NCBI GenBank assembly: GCA_965219165.1
Contig: CBDCMW010000002.1
Location: 992,001 to 1,056,000 of the forward strand
Source of the DNA: Aldehydirespirator sp965219165
Lineage (GTDB): Bacteria > Actinomycetota > Acidimicrobiia > Acidimicrobiales > Aldehydirespiratoraceae
DNA length: 64,000 nt
Direction: 5' to 3'
A model generated the notes under the pieces. That model made no database searches. It saw only the letters and a program-made list of their open reading frames with translations, and was not told where the DNA came from. Shown here piece after piece: positions 1 to 9,374 of the stretch (positions are counted from its first letter, which is position 1; the number at the start of each line of letters is the position of its first letter). Position numbers and translations under genes: made by a program.

Positions 1-1
1 C

Positions 2-1531
2 GTCTGGTCGGGCACCGATCTCGGTGTCACGTGGACCGAGACCGACGTTCCCGACGACATGGCCGAAGAGGCTGAGCTCTACCGCCACGATCTGCTGGAG
101 ACGCTGTCGGATTACGACGAGAGCCTGCTGGAGAAGTTCCTCGAGGACTCCGAGATCAGCCCCTCCGAGATCGCCGCGGCCATCCGGGCCGGCACCATCA
201 GCGGCGGCCTCGTGCCCGTCCTCAACGGCTCGGCTTTCAAGAACAAGGGGGTGCAGGCCCTGCTCGACGCGGTGATCGACTACCTGCCGTCACCCAGCGA
301 TGTCGCCGCGGTGGCCGGAGTCGAACTGCGCTCGGGCGCCGAGGCCACCCGCTCCGCCAGCGATTCCGAGCCGTTGGCCGCACTGGCCTTCAAGATCGCC
401 ACCGACCCCCACGTCGGCAAGCTCACCTACTTCCGCGTCTACAGCGGCTCGCTGGCCAAGGGATCCCAGGTGCTCAACTCCCGCACCGGCCGCACCGAGC
501 GGATCGGCCGCATCCTGGAGATGCACGCCAACGACCGCGTCGATCTCGACTCGGTAGCCACGGGCGACATCGCCGCGGCCATCGGCCTCAAGGACTGCCG
601 CACCGGCGACACGCTGTGCGATCCGGCCCATGCCATCGCGCTGGAGGACCTCGACTTCCCGGACCCGGTGATCGACGTGGCCGTCGAGCCGAGGTCGAAG
701 GCCGATCAGGACAAGATGTCCAAGGCGCTGACGGCGCTGTCCGAGGAGGACCCCACCTTCCGGGTGCGCACCGACGCCGACACCGCGCAGACCATCATCG
801 CCGGCATGGGCGAGCTCCACCTCGAGGTTCTGGTGGACCGCATGCTGCGAGAGTTCAACGTGCAGGCCAACGTGGGAAAGCCCCAGGTCGCGTACCGTGA
901 GACGCTGGCCGCGGCCGTGGCCCGCCACACCTACGTGCACAAGAAGCAGACCGGCGGATCGGGCCAGTTCGCGGTGGTAACCGCCACCGTCGAGCCCAAC
1001 CCGGGCGGCCAGTACGTCTTCGAGAGCACCATCCGCGCCGGAGCCATCCCCCGCGAGTTCATCAAGCCGGTCGACGACGGCATCCGCGAGGCGATGAGCA
1101 ACGGGGTGCTGGCCGGCTTCCCCACGGTGGACGTGAAGGTCACGCTGACCGACGGCCGCACCCACGACGTGGACTCCTCGGAGATGGCCTTCAAGATCGC
1201 GGGCGGCGGCTGGTTCCGAGAGGTGGCGGCCAAGGCGAGGCCCGTGCTGCTCGAGCCGGTGATGTCGGTGGAGATCGTCACTCCCGACGACTATCTCGGC
1301 GACGTCGTCGGCGACCTCAGTTCGCGCCGCGGCCAGGTGCGCGGCACCGAGCGGCGGGCCAGCAACCAAGTGATAAACGCTCAGGTGCCGCTTGCGGAGA
1401 TGTTCGGATACAGTACCGACCTTCGGTCACGCACGCAGGGGCGGGCGACGTACACGATGCAGTTCGACTCGTACCAGCCCACCCCCGCGAGCGTCCAACA
1501 GGAGATCGTCGCCCGCGTACGCGGCGAATGA
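2..1531 (+). CDS. fusA: Elongation factor G, C-terminal part (5' end outside window)
   Basis: GTPase that drives ribosomal translocation, acting in the cytosol. The frame is open from base 2, so the start and the nucleotide-binding P-loop lie before the window. About 509 residues remain: the end of the G domain, domain II (KIATDPHVGKLTYFRVYSG), domain III (GMGELHLEVLVDRM), and domains IV-V ending in a typical C-terminus (YTMQFDSYQPTP). It is followed 40 bp later by tuf, the usual str-operon order. The family identity is certain; only the N-terminus is missing. An ATG at 59 is internal and is not the start. Confidence 0.97.
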   Translation, partial: VWSGTDLGVTWTETDVPDDMAEEAELYRHDLLETLSDYDESLLEKFLEDSEISPSEIAAAIRAGTISGGLVPVLNGSAFKNKGVQALLDAVIDYLPSPSDVAAVAGVELRSGAEATRSASDSEPLAALAFKIATDPHVGKLTYFRVYSGSLAKGSQVLNSRTGRTERIGRILEMHANDRVDLDSVATGDIAAAIGLKDCRTGDTLCDPAHAIALEDLDFPDPVIDVAVEPRSKADQDKMSKALTALSEEDPTFRVRTDADTAQTIIAGMGELHLEVLVDRMLREFNVQANVGKPQVAYRETLAAAVARHTYVHKKQTGGSGQFAVVTATVEPNPGGQYVFESTIRAGAIPREFIKPVDDGIREAMSNGVLAGFPTVDVKVTLTDGRTHDVDSSEMAFKIAGGGWFREVAAKARPVLLEPVMSVEIVTPDDYLGDVVGDLSSRRGQVRGTERRASNQVINAQVPLAEMFGYSTDLRSRTQGRATYTMQFDSYQPTPASVQQEIVARVRGE

Positions 1532-1571
1532 TCCGAAGTCCTCAACCAACTGACCACAAGAGGAAGCACCC

Positions 1572-2759
<1,188 letters not shown>

Positions 2760-2775
2760 CCGGAGGGATCGAGCG

Positions 2776-3096
2776 GTGGCGGCCAAGCACAGGGTTCGGA
2801 TCAGGCTCAAGGCCTACGACCACGAGATCTTGGACCAGTCCACGAAGAAGATCGTCGAGACGGTCAAGCGGACCCAGGCGAACTTCAGCGGACCCGTGCC
2901 CCTGCCCACCGAGAAGCACCGCTACACGGTGGTGCGGTCACCCTTCAAGGACAAGGACTCGCGCGAGCACTTCGAGATGCACATCCACAAGCGGCTGCTC
3001 GACATCCTGGAGCCGTCGAAGAAGACCGTGGACACGCTCCAGCGCCTCGAAGTCCCCGCCGGCGTCGACATAGAGCTCAAAGTCCAGCAGGCCTAG
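2776..3096 (+). CDS. rpsJ: 30S ribosomal protein S10
   Basis: Head protein of the small subunit and also the NusE transcription antitermination factor. It is 106 residues from a GTG start preceded by GGAGGGATCGAGC. Recognisable stretches are RIRLKAYDHEILD, PLPTEKHRYTVVRSP and SREHFEMHIHKRL. In most bacteria rplC follows at once; here rplC is 7.7 kb away, beyond a block of unrelated minus-strand genes. The DUF222 open frame on the other strand runs antisense through the last half of this gene. Confidence 0.97.
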   Translation: MAAKHRVRIRLKAYDHEILDQSTKKIVETVKRTQANFSGPVPLPTEKHRYTVVRSPFKDKDSREHFEMHIHKRLLDILEPSKKTVDTLQRLEVPAGVDIELKVQQA

Positions 3097-5223
3097 CCCC
3101 GCTGAGCCCTGACAGTTCAGCCAGTTGAGCGACGGGCCACTCGCGCCGCGCGATGCTGGGCGGTCCGGTGGCGTGGCGGGCGATGCTGGGCGGTCCGGTG
3201 GCGTGGCGGGCGGTGTTGGGCGGGCCGGTGTGGGCACTGTCGATTTGTCAGGCCGTGCCGTAGCCCTGGTTGAGCGCCTGTCTGGGTAGCCGATTGGTCC
3301 GGCCCGCACCTGGTTGAGCCTGAGGCTGGTGGGGGTCAGCCGCACCGTCAGCTCGTTGCGACCACCGCATGCCAGGGTCAGCTGGCTCGGGGGTGTCGGT
3401 GCCGCGCCGTTGGTTGATCGCATTGCTGGATCGACATGCGAGATGGGGGCTGTTCCGTCGGTGCAGCCGGCTGTTTCGAGTTCGGTGCTCGGCTCTCGCG
3501 AAGGCCCGGGCGTGGCGGCTGCTCTGTCGGTGTTTGCGGCTGTTGCGAGGTCGGAGGAGGTATCACGGTCGGGCCGGCACGAGGCTGTCGAATCGTCCAC
3601 ACGGAGATGTCCGGAGCCGTTGTCGCAGCCGGATGCGGCCAGGGGAGTGTGCAGTCGGGTGCCATCGGGCTTGAGGACCACCCATGTGTCGCCCACACGC
3701 TTGAGGCGGTGGCGACCTTCGTGCAACAGGATGTGGTGGCGATGGCACAGCAGGGCAAGGTTGTCGGCGTTGGTGGGTCCGCCGTCGGCCCAGTGCTTCA
3801 CATGGTGGGCGTCACAGCGCGAGGGAGGGGTATCGCAGCCAGGCCATACGCAGCCGCCGTCTCGGGCGATGAGAACGCAGCGCAACGCCTCACTGACGCG
3901 CCGGGTGCGTCGCCCCACGTCGATGACACGACCCTTGCCATTGAGCACGGTGGGGATGATCTCGGCGTCGCAGGCCAGACGCCTCACGGTGGCCGCGCTG
4001 AGGCTCTGTCCGCTGTCGGTGATGCCAGCGCGCTGGAGCCCATCGCGTAGGGCGTCGAGGCTTGTGCTGACCCGCAGCACCGGCACGACCCGCTTGCCCT
4101 CGTTGTCGTAGTCGGCCCACCCGACGTCATCGAGGTCCGCGCACTCCAGATCCTCGGTATCCAAGTGCCGGCCGCCCGTCTCGTCGTTCTCGGTATCCAA
4201 GTGCGTGCTGGCTCTCTCATCGCTCCCGGTATCCAGATGCCTGCCGACCGTCTCATCGCTGGCGGCATCCACAGCCGTGCCGTCCGAGGCTTCGCCCGCT
4301 CCGGTTTGAGGCGCTCCTCCCGTCGCGTGCCCCCGCTTGGTGTTGGAGGGTTCGGTGCCGCAGGAGCTCGGGCGCTGCGGTCCCTCGGGGCGCGACGCGC
4401 TTCGGCTCGCGTGCTGGCCCCCCGGTTCCGATGTGACGGCAACCGAGCGGTCAGGCTGACCGTCGGACTGTCGTTCGTCGGGGGTGCGGAAGCCCGGCCC
4501 TTGGGATCTCTCGGCGCGGGAGGCTCTGCTGGTGGGTCTCGGCCGCGGCGGCTGGGATGTGGCCGCGCACAGGGCGTCGATGTCTCGTTGTTCGGGACGG
4601 CGGCGCCGGCTCGGGGGCTGTTGCTTGTCCGTGCGCCACATGCGGTTGGCGATGGCGGAGACCTTGGCCTTGAGCCGGGCCCCGCTGTCGGGGTCGAGTG
4701 CCCCCTCAAGGCACACCATGCCCTCGCGGTTGTTGTAGAACCGCAGGAACCGGTTGGCGTGCTGGCGCATGAAGCGCTGTTCGGGGGTCTCGTTTCGGGC
4801 TGCGATCTCCGCGGCCGCGGCTCGCTCGCGGGTGGCGTCGGTCCCTTCGCTCGCAGCGGTTGCGACCAGCTCGCGACGTGTCTGGTCCCCGACGTCGGCG
4901 CGGGCGATGGCTTCGGCTTGGTCGGTATTGATGTTCCCGCAGGCCAGTGCGCTGGCCACCTCGGGCTGTGCGGCGATGATCTTGGCTTGGCGGGAGGCGC
5001 GCCGCGCAGCGCCGCGGGACATGCCCGTGTTGCGCACCAGCGAGTCGGCGACGCAGGCATCGCCCACCGCCCGGGCCGCCCGCTGAGACTCTGCGACCGC
5101 GATGAGGCGCCGCTGGTATGCGACGGCCTTGTCGATGAAGCGCTGCACATGGGTGATCAGCGCCATGAGCCTCGCCGGCTCCAACTGCCGCAGGGCCGTG
5201 TCGGACAGCACCTCAAGTCGCAT
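2938..5223 (-). CDS. DUF222 / HNH endonuclease family protein (13E12-like)
   Basis: Actinobacterial protein of the DUF222 plus HNH type; the family is multicopy and its role is not settled. The 761-residue frame has an N-terminal DUF222 helical region (about 1-200, with RNTGMSRGAARRASRQAK and HANRFLRFYNNREGMV). A long Ser/Asp-rich linker with three 12-residue repeats ending HLDT follows. Next comes an HNH domain (about 455-505: ARDGGCVWPGC, CDAHHVKHWADGG, NLALLCHRHHILLHEG) with intact metal and catalytic His residues. The last 100 or so residues are Pro-rich and then antisense to rpsJ, so the true C-terminus may once have been shorter and the stop lost. It sits at the point where the S10 operon is split. 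An AT-rich stretch at 5260-5285 may be its promoter. Confidence 0.85.
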   Translation of the reverse strand: MRLEVLSDTALRQLEPARLMALITHVQRFIDKAVAYQRRLIAVAESQRAARAVGDACVADSLVRNTGMSRGAARRASRQAKIIAAQPEVASALACGNINTDQAEAIARADVGDQTRRELVATAASEGTDATRERAAAAEIAARNETPEQRFMRQHANRFLRFYNNREGMVCLEGALDPDSGARLKAKVSAIANRMWRTDKQQPPSRRRRPEQRDIDALCAATSQPPRPRPTSRASRAERSQGPGFRTPDERQSDGQPDRSVAVTSEPGGQHASRSASRPEGPQRPSSCGTEPSNTKRGHATGGAPQTGAGEASDGTAVDAASDETVGRHLDTGSDERASTHLDTENDETGGRHLDTEDLECADLDDVGWADYDNEGKRVVPVLRVSTSLDALRDGLQRAGITDSGQSLSAATVRRLACDAEIIPTVLNGKGRVIDVGRRTRRVSEALRCVLIARDGGCVWPGCDTPPSRCDAHHVKHWADGGPTNADNLALLCHRHHILLHEGRHRLKRVGDTWVVLKPDGTRLHTPLAASGCDNGSGHLRVDDSTASCRPDRDTSSDLATAANTDRAAATPGPSREPSTELETAGCTDGTAPISHVDPAMRSTNGAAPTPPSQLTLACGGRNELTVRLTPTSLRLNQVRAGPIGYPDRRSTRATARPDKSTVPTPARPTPPATPPDRPASPATPPDRPASRGASGPSLNWLNCQGSAGLGLLDFELYVDAGGDFEALERVHGLLRRLQDVEQPLVDVHLEVLARVLVLEG
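3151..3234. repeat. 30 bp tandem repeat, two perfect copies and a partial third
   Basis: Units lie at 3151-3180 and 3181-3210, with a degenerate third unit at 3211-3234. They sit between the end of rpsJ and the conserved part of the DUF222 gene. They encode a repeated PATPPDRPAS-like peptide in the C-terminal tail of that minus-strand frame. Confidence 0.85.
4155..4262. repeat. 36 bp tandem repeat, three imperfect copies inside the DUF222 gene
   Basis: Units begin at 4155, 4191 and 4227 with CGGTATCCAAGTG or a close variant. The 36 bp period keeps the frame and gives a 12-residue repeat ending HLDT in the linker between the DUF222 and HNH regions. Confidence 0.85.
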
Positions 5224-5350
5224 GGCACCACTCTAGATGGGGCGTGTGACACTGGTATTTCACAGCCTCTATCAATAATGGTTATTAGCGCGGACCGCGC
5301 CTGGAATGCCCAGAGGAGCTTCGAGAGCGCGGGCCCGAGACCCTGGCCGA

Positions 5351-6118
5351 TCAGCGACGAGCGGCCTGTGTCCGAGCCGCGTCCAATAGCAGGGCGCTCA
5401 GTCTCGCGGCCGGGTCGGCGGCGGTGACCAGGGCCTCGCCGATCAGGGCCGCGTCGTAGCCCGCTGCGACCAGATCCGCCATCGGGGTGCCGCCGTCGAC
5501 TCCTATACCGGACGCGGCCACCTTGACGATCCCGTAGTCCATCCCGGAGAACAGCCGGCTCATCTCGACAGCCTTGTTGTAGTCGACGGTGAAGCGGGTG
5601 TCCTTGGGCTGGCTGCGCTGGTTCACCGCGATCATGTAGGCCCCGGTGGCCACGGCCAGCTCCAATTCGGACTCAGTGCGGACCTCGGTCAGGACGTCCA
5701 AGCCCAATTCGAGGGCCAGCTCGTGGATCGGGCGCAGCAATGAGGTGTCCACGTCGTCAACGATCACCAACATGGCGTCGGCGCCCATGGCGCTCGAGGT
5801 GCGAACGTCTTCGAGGGTGGTGAGGAAGTCCTTGCGCAGCACGGGGATGCCGGCCGCGGCCCGGGCCCTCTGAAGATCTTCGGGCGATCCGCCGAAGCGG
5901 GGGCCGTCGGTCAGCACCGACAAGCACGCAGCGCCGCCGTCGCGGTACTGGCACGCCAGTTCGGCCGCGTCCGCGTCGGCTCGCAAGTCTCCCGCTGAGG
6001 GCGAGCGCCGCTTGACCTCGGCGATCACCGACAGGCCGTCGGCCAGCAGCGCCCTCTTGAACTCATGGCCGAGACTGCCGGGTGACGGGCGCAGCGGCGT
6101 TGACGCGCCCGCCTCCAT
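5351..6118 (-). CDS. Divergent indole-3-glycerol-phosphate synthase-like protein
   Basis: TIM-barrel protein of the TrpC family, whose usual reaction closes the indole ring in tryptophan synthesis. Visible family motifs are VIAEVKRRSPSAG, VLRKDFLTT, VLTEVRTESE and IAVNQRS, and a phosphate loop near AALIGEALVTA. Two features argue against routine TrpC function. The usual ESGI near the C-terminus reads ASGI, which loses the catalytic Glu. The N-terminus is also about 20 residues shorter than usual from the ATG at 6118, which has GAGGG eight bases upstream; GTG codons at 6142-6151 are alternatives. No other trp gene is nearby. It could be an orphan paralogue with altered chemistry or a decaying copy. 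Confidence 0.75.
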   Translation of the reverse strand: MEAGASTPLRPSPGSLGHEFKRALLADGLSVIAEVKRRSPSAGDLRADADAAELACQYRDGGAACLSVLTDGPRFGGSPEDLQRARAAAGIPVLRKDFLTTLEDVRTSSAMGADAMLVIVDDVDTSLLRPIHELALELGLDVLTEVRTESELELAVATGAYMIAVNQRSQPKDTRFTVDYNKAVEMSRLFSGMDYGIVKVAASGIGVDGGTPMADLVAAGYDAALIGEALVTAADPAARLSALLLDAARTQAARR

Positions 6119-6227
6119 GTCCTCAGCCCTCTCGGGAGACACTGCCACCACCGCGCCGATGCTAACCGGCAGGCCCGGTCCCAGCGCCGAGCGCCTCCGG
6201 GCACTGCTTGCGCGCCGAGGCGGCGAT

Positions 6228-6500
6228 ATGGTCTCGGACATCGACATAGAAATACGACACGCGCCCAGTTTCGGAGTAGCGAGGTGCAGGTTGAGCGGCG
6301 GCGAGCAGCTCAAGGTCGAGTCGGGGGCCATGATGGCCCACTCGATCGGGATGGCGCTCGAGGCCAAGAGCATCCAGTCGATCAAGTCCGGGGAGGGGTG
6401 GGTGTTCCACTTCACCGGGCCGGGCGACATCATGGTGCAGACCCGCAACCAGCAACAGCTCATCGCCTGGATCAACACCGAGATCGGCAGCCGCGAATAG
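6228..6500 (+). pseudogene. AIM24-family (DUF124) protein with internal deletion
   Basis: A 90-residue frame. The first half (IEIRHAPSFGVARCRL, then GGEQLKVESGAMMAHS) matches the N-terminal beta repeat of AIM24/DUF124 proteins. The second half (KSGEGWVFHFTGPGDIMVQT, then RNQQQLIAWI) matches their extreme C-terminus. Normal members are about 210-260 residues, so some 130-150 residues of the middle are missing while the frame is kept. It may be a relic or a shortened but expressed protein. It is transcribed away from the IGPS-like gene. Its stop codon lies in a 13 bp tandem duplication (6493-6518). Confidence 0.7.
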
Positions 6501-6518
6501 CCCGCGCGAATAGCCCGC
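6493..6518. repeat. 13 bp perfect tandem duplication over a stop codon
   Basis: GCGAATAGCCCGC occurs twice in direct tandem. The TAG of the first copy is the stop codon of the AIM24-like frame. It is one of several duplications of this kind in the window. Confidence 0.9.
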
Positions 6519-6532
6519 TGGGCGCGACCTCG

Positions 6533-7165
6533 CTACAGGTCCACGCCGGCGAGGTGCTCGAGCGTGTCGAGGTCGTTGACCTCGAGCCGTCCGGTGGCGT
6601 CTCCGCTGGTGTTGCCCCGCGGGTAGCTGAGAGTCCACAGGTCGTCGCCGATCACGACGCTGCCCACTTCAACTAGTACGTCTCCGTCCGTGCTCAGTAC
6701 TCGCACGTGGCTCTCGGACTCGTCGCCCCAAGGGTCGCCGATGGTGGTGACCACCCGCAGGTGGCCGTTGTGTTCCGACAGCGAGAACTGGTTGTGGATC
6801 ACGCCCAGGACCGCGCCGGAGGACTCGTAGTCAGCCTCGTCGCCGGAGATGTCGAAGCGGTGGAGGCTGGTGCGTCGCTGCCGCCAGGCGTCCTCCCAGG
6901 CGGCCTCGTCGTCGAACGCCTCGGACTCGACCCTGGCCAAGTACTCGGTGTGCAGGTAGTCGATCAGCGGGCCGCAGCCGCCGAAGCGCACCAGACCCGC
7001 GGTCAGCACCACGTCGTCCTCGCCGATATCGATGACCGAATCGCCGTCTTGGTCCGCCGTCGCGCCGCCGGTGTCGCCCTCGCCGACAGTGGTTGGTGTC
7101 GTGTCCGGCGGTGTCGGCTCTACGCGGTCGTCGCCTGCGCTGCAGGCGGCGGATGCCACCAGCAC
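6533..7165 (-). pseudogene. Secreted beta-propeller lipoprotein relic, internally deleted
   Basis: The translated frame has a lipoprotein signal (LAIAAAVLVASAAC), then FGGCGPLIDYLHTEYLARV, then TSLHRFDISGDEADY and HNQFSLSEHNGHLRVVTT, then VVIGDDLWTLSYPRG and LDTLEHLAGVD at the end. These match, in order, separated pieces of the secreted C-terminal beta-propeller family (PF09826 type), whose members are about 600-700 residues; here only about 210 remain. The signal peptide's charged start (ERKT) has no ATG, GTG or TTG upstream before an in-frame stop. Only a GTG inside the hydrophobic core (7165) is available. Lost start and lost interior both suggest a pseudogene, though the frame is open. 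Confidence 0.6.
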
Positions 7166-7243
7166 CGCGGCTGCGATAGCCAGCGTCTTCCTCTCGGGAA
7201 CCCCCTCTGTGGCTTGCCGGTTTCCCCGCCCTTGCGAGGATCT

Positions 7244-9025
7244 TCACGTGCAGACCGGCTCGTAGCGGAGGCCCCGGTCCGACAGCCGGTTCAGAGCGAC
7301 TTCGAGACCTTCGACTGTCTGGGTGCGGTTGCCGCCGGCGTCGTGCATCAGGATGATCGCCTCATCGGTGGCGCCCCGCATGATGCGGTCGGCGATGACC
7401 TGGGCTCCGGGCCTGCGCCAGTCGTTGGTGTCGACGGTCCACAGCACCAGGTCCAGCCCCAGGGCCGACGCCCATTCGCGGGTGAAGGCGTCGGTGGAGC
7501 CGTAGGGGGGCCGCAGACACGGAGTGGCGTGTTCGGCCAGGACGGCCTGGGTGCGGCCGATGGTGTCATCGAACGACGGATGGGGCAGTCCGGCGAGGTT
7601 CCCGTGGTTCCAGCTGTGGTTGGCGACGGTGTGGCCCTCGGCGACGATGCGCGCCACGAGGTCGGGGTGTCTCTCGGCCACGGAGCCCAGCACGAAGAAC
7701 GTGGCCCGGGCTCCGTGGCGGGCCAGGATGTCGAGCACCTGCGGCGTGTAGGTGGTGTGCGGGCCGTCATCGAAGGTCAGATAGACCACGCCGCCGGCCC
7801 CGGTCGCGGCCGTCGTGGGCGCGGCGGTGGTGGTGGTGGGCGGTGAAGTGGTAGCGGGCGCGGCGGCCGTGGTGGGGGGCGGGGAAGAATCTGACCCGAG
7901 CGGCAACGCCTCCAGGGTCAGCTCGTAGTCAGCCGGCCCCGCGTGCGCGGAGACCACGGTCACCCGCCACGGGCCGGAAGCGGGCAGGGTGGCCTCCACC
8001 CGCTGGTGCCGTTCGATCGCCGCCGCGATCACCTCGTCGCCAAGCCGGATGTCGAGCCACAGGCCCACAGGCGCTCCGAGCGTCGCCGTGAACGCCTGCC
8101 CGGCCGCGGCCTGCAGCGTGTAGGTCTGACGCTGGCGAAAACCGATGGACCCCGACATTGTGGCGCTCACCGCCCCCTGATCGAAGCGGACATCGACATC
8201 GTGCAGCTCGGGACCCGGCAGTGGATATTCGTCGAGCGGCTCAGTCCCGATCACCCGAACCGAAGGCTCGGACCCGGCAAGGTCGATGGCCAGCGTCTTA
8301 TGTTGGGTGATGACGGCGAACGACTCGTCTTCGGCCCGATCGAACAGCGACACCCGCACCTCTCCCTCGTTGACCACGATGGTGTCCATCACGACGCGGT
8401 CGCCGACCCCAACCGCCAGTAGAGCCGCCGCAGCCCCATCTTCGTTGATCACCGGAACGATCAGATGGAACACGCCAGTTCCCGCCGAGTTCTCCACGAT
8501 GTGGGCGACCAGATCGTCGTCGCCGTCAGCATCCAGGTCGCCCGCGGCCACCCGGTTCTGCAGCGTGAAGACATCGGTCGACGCGCCACCATAGGACACT
8601 GTCGCCCGGCCGCCGGAGAGCTGGATGGTCTGACCGCTCGACTCGAAGGCGAGGCTCTCAAGATCCTCCCAGCCGATGCCGCCCGAAGGCCCCGTCACCT
8701 CCGTAGCAGTCGCTCCAGATGTCGTAGACGGATCCGACAAAACCGAGTCGCCGGCCTCTGACCGAGTCGTATCAGAGGAAGGAGTTTCGTTACTTGCTTC
8801 GGCCTCTGACGGCATCGCATCAGACGCCTCCGCTGACGCCGCATCGGACGACGCGCCGTCGTCGGCCTCCAACCGCGCCGAGGGCTCGTCGGCACACCCG
8901 CCAGCCACCAGCACCAACACGGCAAGGGCCGCCAGGCACCAGCGCCGTCGCTGGCCGTGGGGCCACCACCGGAAGGACCGAGGCGCCAACACCTGCGAGG
9001 CCTCGAGCTGTTGACGCCTCGCCAC
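7244..9025 (-). CDS. Polysaccharide deacetylase (NodB family) lipoprotein
   Basis: Predicted cell-surface enzyme removing acetyl groups from a sugar polymer such as peptidoglycan or chitin. The protein is 593 residues from a GTG start. Residues about 25-45 form a signal peptide with lipobox VAGGC, followed by an Asp/Ser-rich spacer. A beta-rich region with a calcium-like loop (DLDADGDDD) and a Thr/Pro linker (about 375-410) come next. The NodB domain runs from about 413 to the end, with all five motifs: TFDDG, HSWNH, RPPYGS, DTNDW and ILMHDAGGNR. The natural substrate cannot be read from the sequence. It is the largest gene of the block that splits the S10 operon. Confidence 0.9.
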   Translation of the reverse strand: MARRQQLEASQVLAPRSFRWWPHGQRRRWCLAALAVLVLVAGGCADEPSARLEADDGASSDAASAEASDAMPSEAEASNETPSSDTTRSEAGDSVLSDPSTTSGATATEVTGPSGGIGWEDLESLAFESSGQTIQLSGGRATVSYGGASTDVFTLQNRVAAGDLDADGDDDLVAHIVENSAGTGVFHLIVPVINEDGAAAALLAVGVGDRVVMDTIVVNEGEVRVSLFDRAEDESFAVITQHKTLAIDLAGSEPSVRVIGTEPLDEYPLPGPELHDVDVRFDQGAVSATMSGSIGFRQRQTYTLQAAAGQAFTATLGAPVGLWLDIRLGDEVIAAAIERHQRVEATLPASGPWRVTVVSAHAGPADYELTLEALPLGSDSSPPPTTAAAPATTSPPTTTTAAPTTAATGAGGVVYLTFDDGPHTTYTPQVLDILARHGARATFFVLGSVAERHPDLVARIVAEGHTVANHSWNHGNLAGLPHPSFDDTIGRTQAVLAEHATPCLRPPYGSTDAFTREWASALGLDLVLWTVDTNDWRRPGAQVIADRIMRGATDEAIILMHDAGGNRTQTVEGLEVALNRLSDRGLRYEPVCT

Positions 9026-9374
9026 AACATCATCGTAGTCGTGAGGAGCTCGCGGCCCGGTCCCTTCGGCTACCCGGCGCGGCCACCGCGACCGGGATCG
9101 CGGTCTGGCAGCGAGAGTGGGTCTGGCTGCCCACCGCGACGAGGCTGGTTTCGACCTGCGGCGTCACCGCGCTGGGCGGGATCGACAGCGGCCCGGGCCG
9201 GGCAATGGCACTGGTCATACTGTCATACAGCTTCTTCACGTTCACACCTCTGCGGCAGCGGCTGCCGGTAACTCCTGTCACAGGGTGCCCGCGGGTCGTC
9301 TCTACCAGCGGCGCGCCGACAAGTTAGAGCGACGATCGTCGCAGGTCAACAGCTTGAGAGTGCCCGCCCTGAAG
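9026..9374. other. Intergenic stretch without recognisable gene
   Basis: 349 bases between the deacetylase start and the end of the permease gene. An 83-codon minus frame (9030-9281) crosses it but resembles no family. A short repeated GTCATAC lies near 9216-9230. I see no RNA gene here. Confidence 0.5.

Noticed and set aside
4165..5427. 420-codon plus-strand frame opposite the DUF222 gene
   Set aside because: The DUF222 and HNH motifs on the other strand explain the sequence; the plus frame is compositional.
9030..9281. 83-codon minus frame between the deacetylase and permease genes
   Set aside because: No conserved motif, signal peptide or ribosome-binding site, and its composition is low-complexity.
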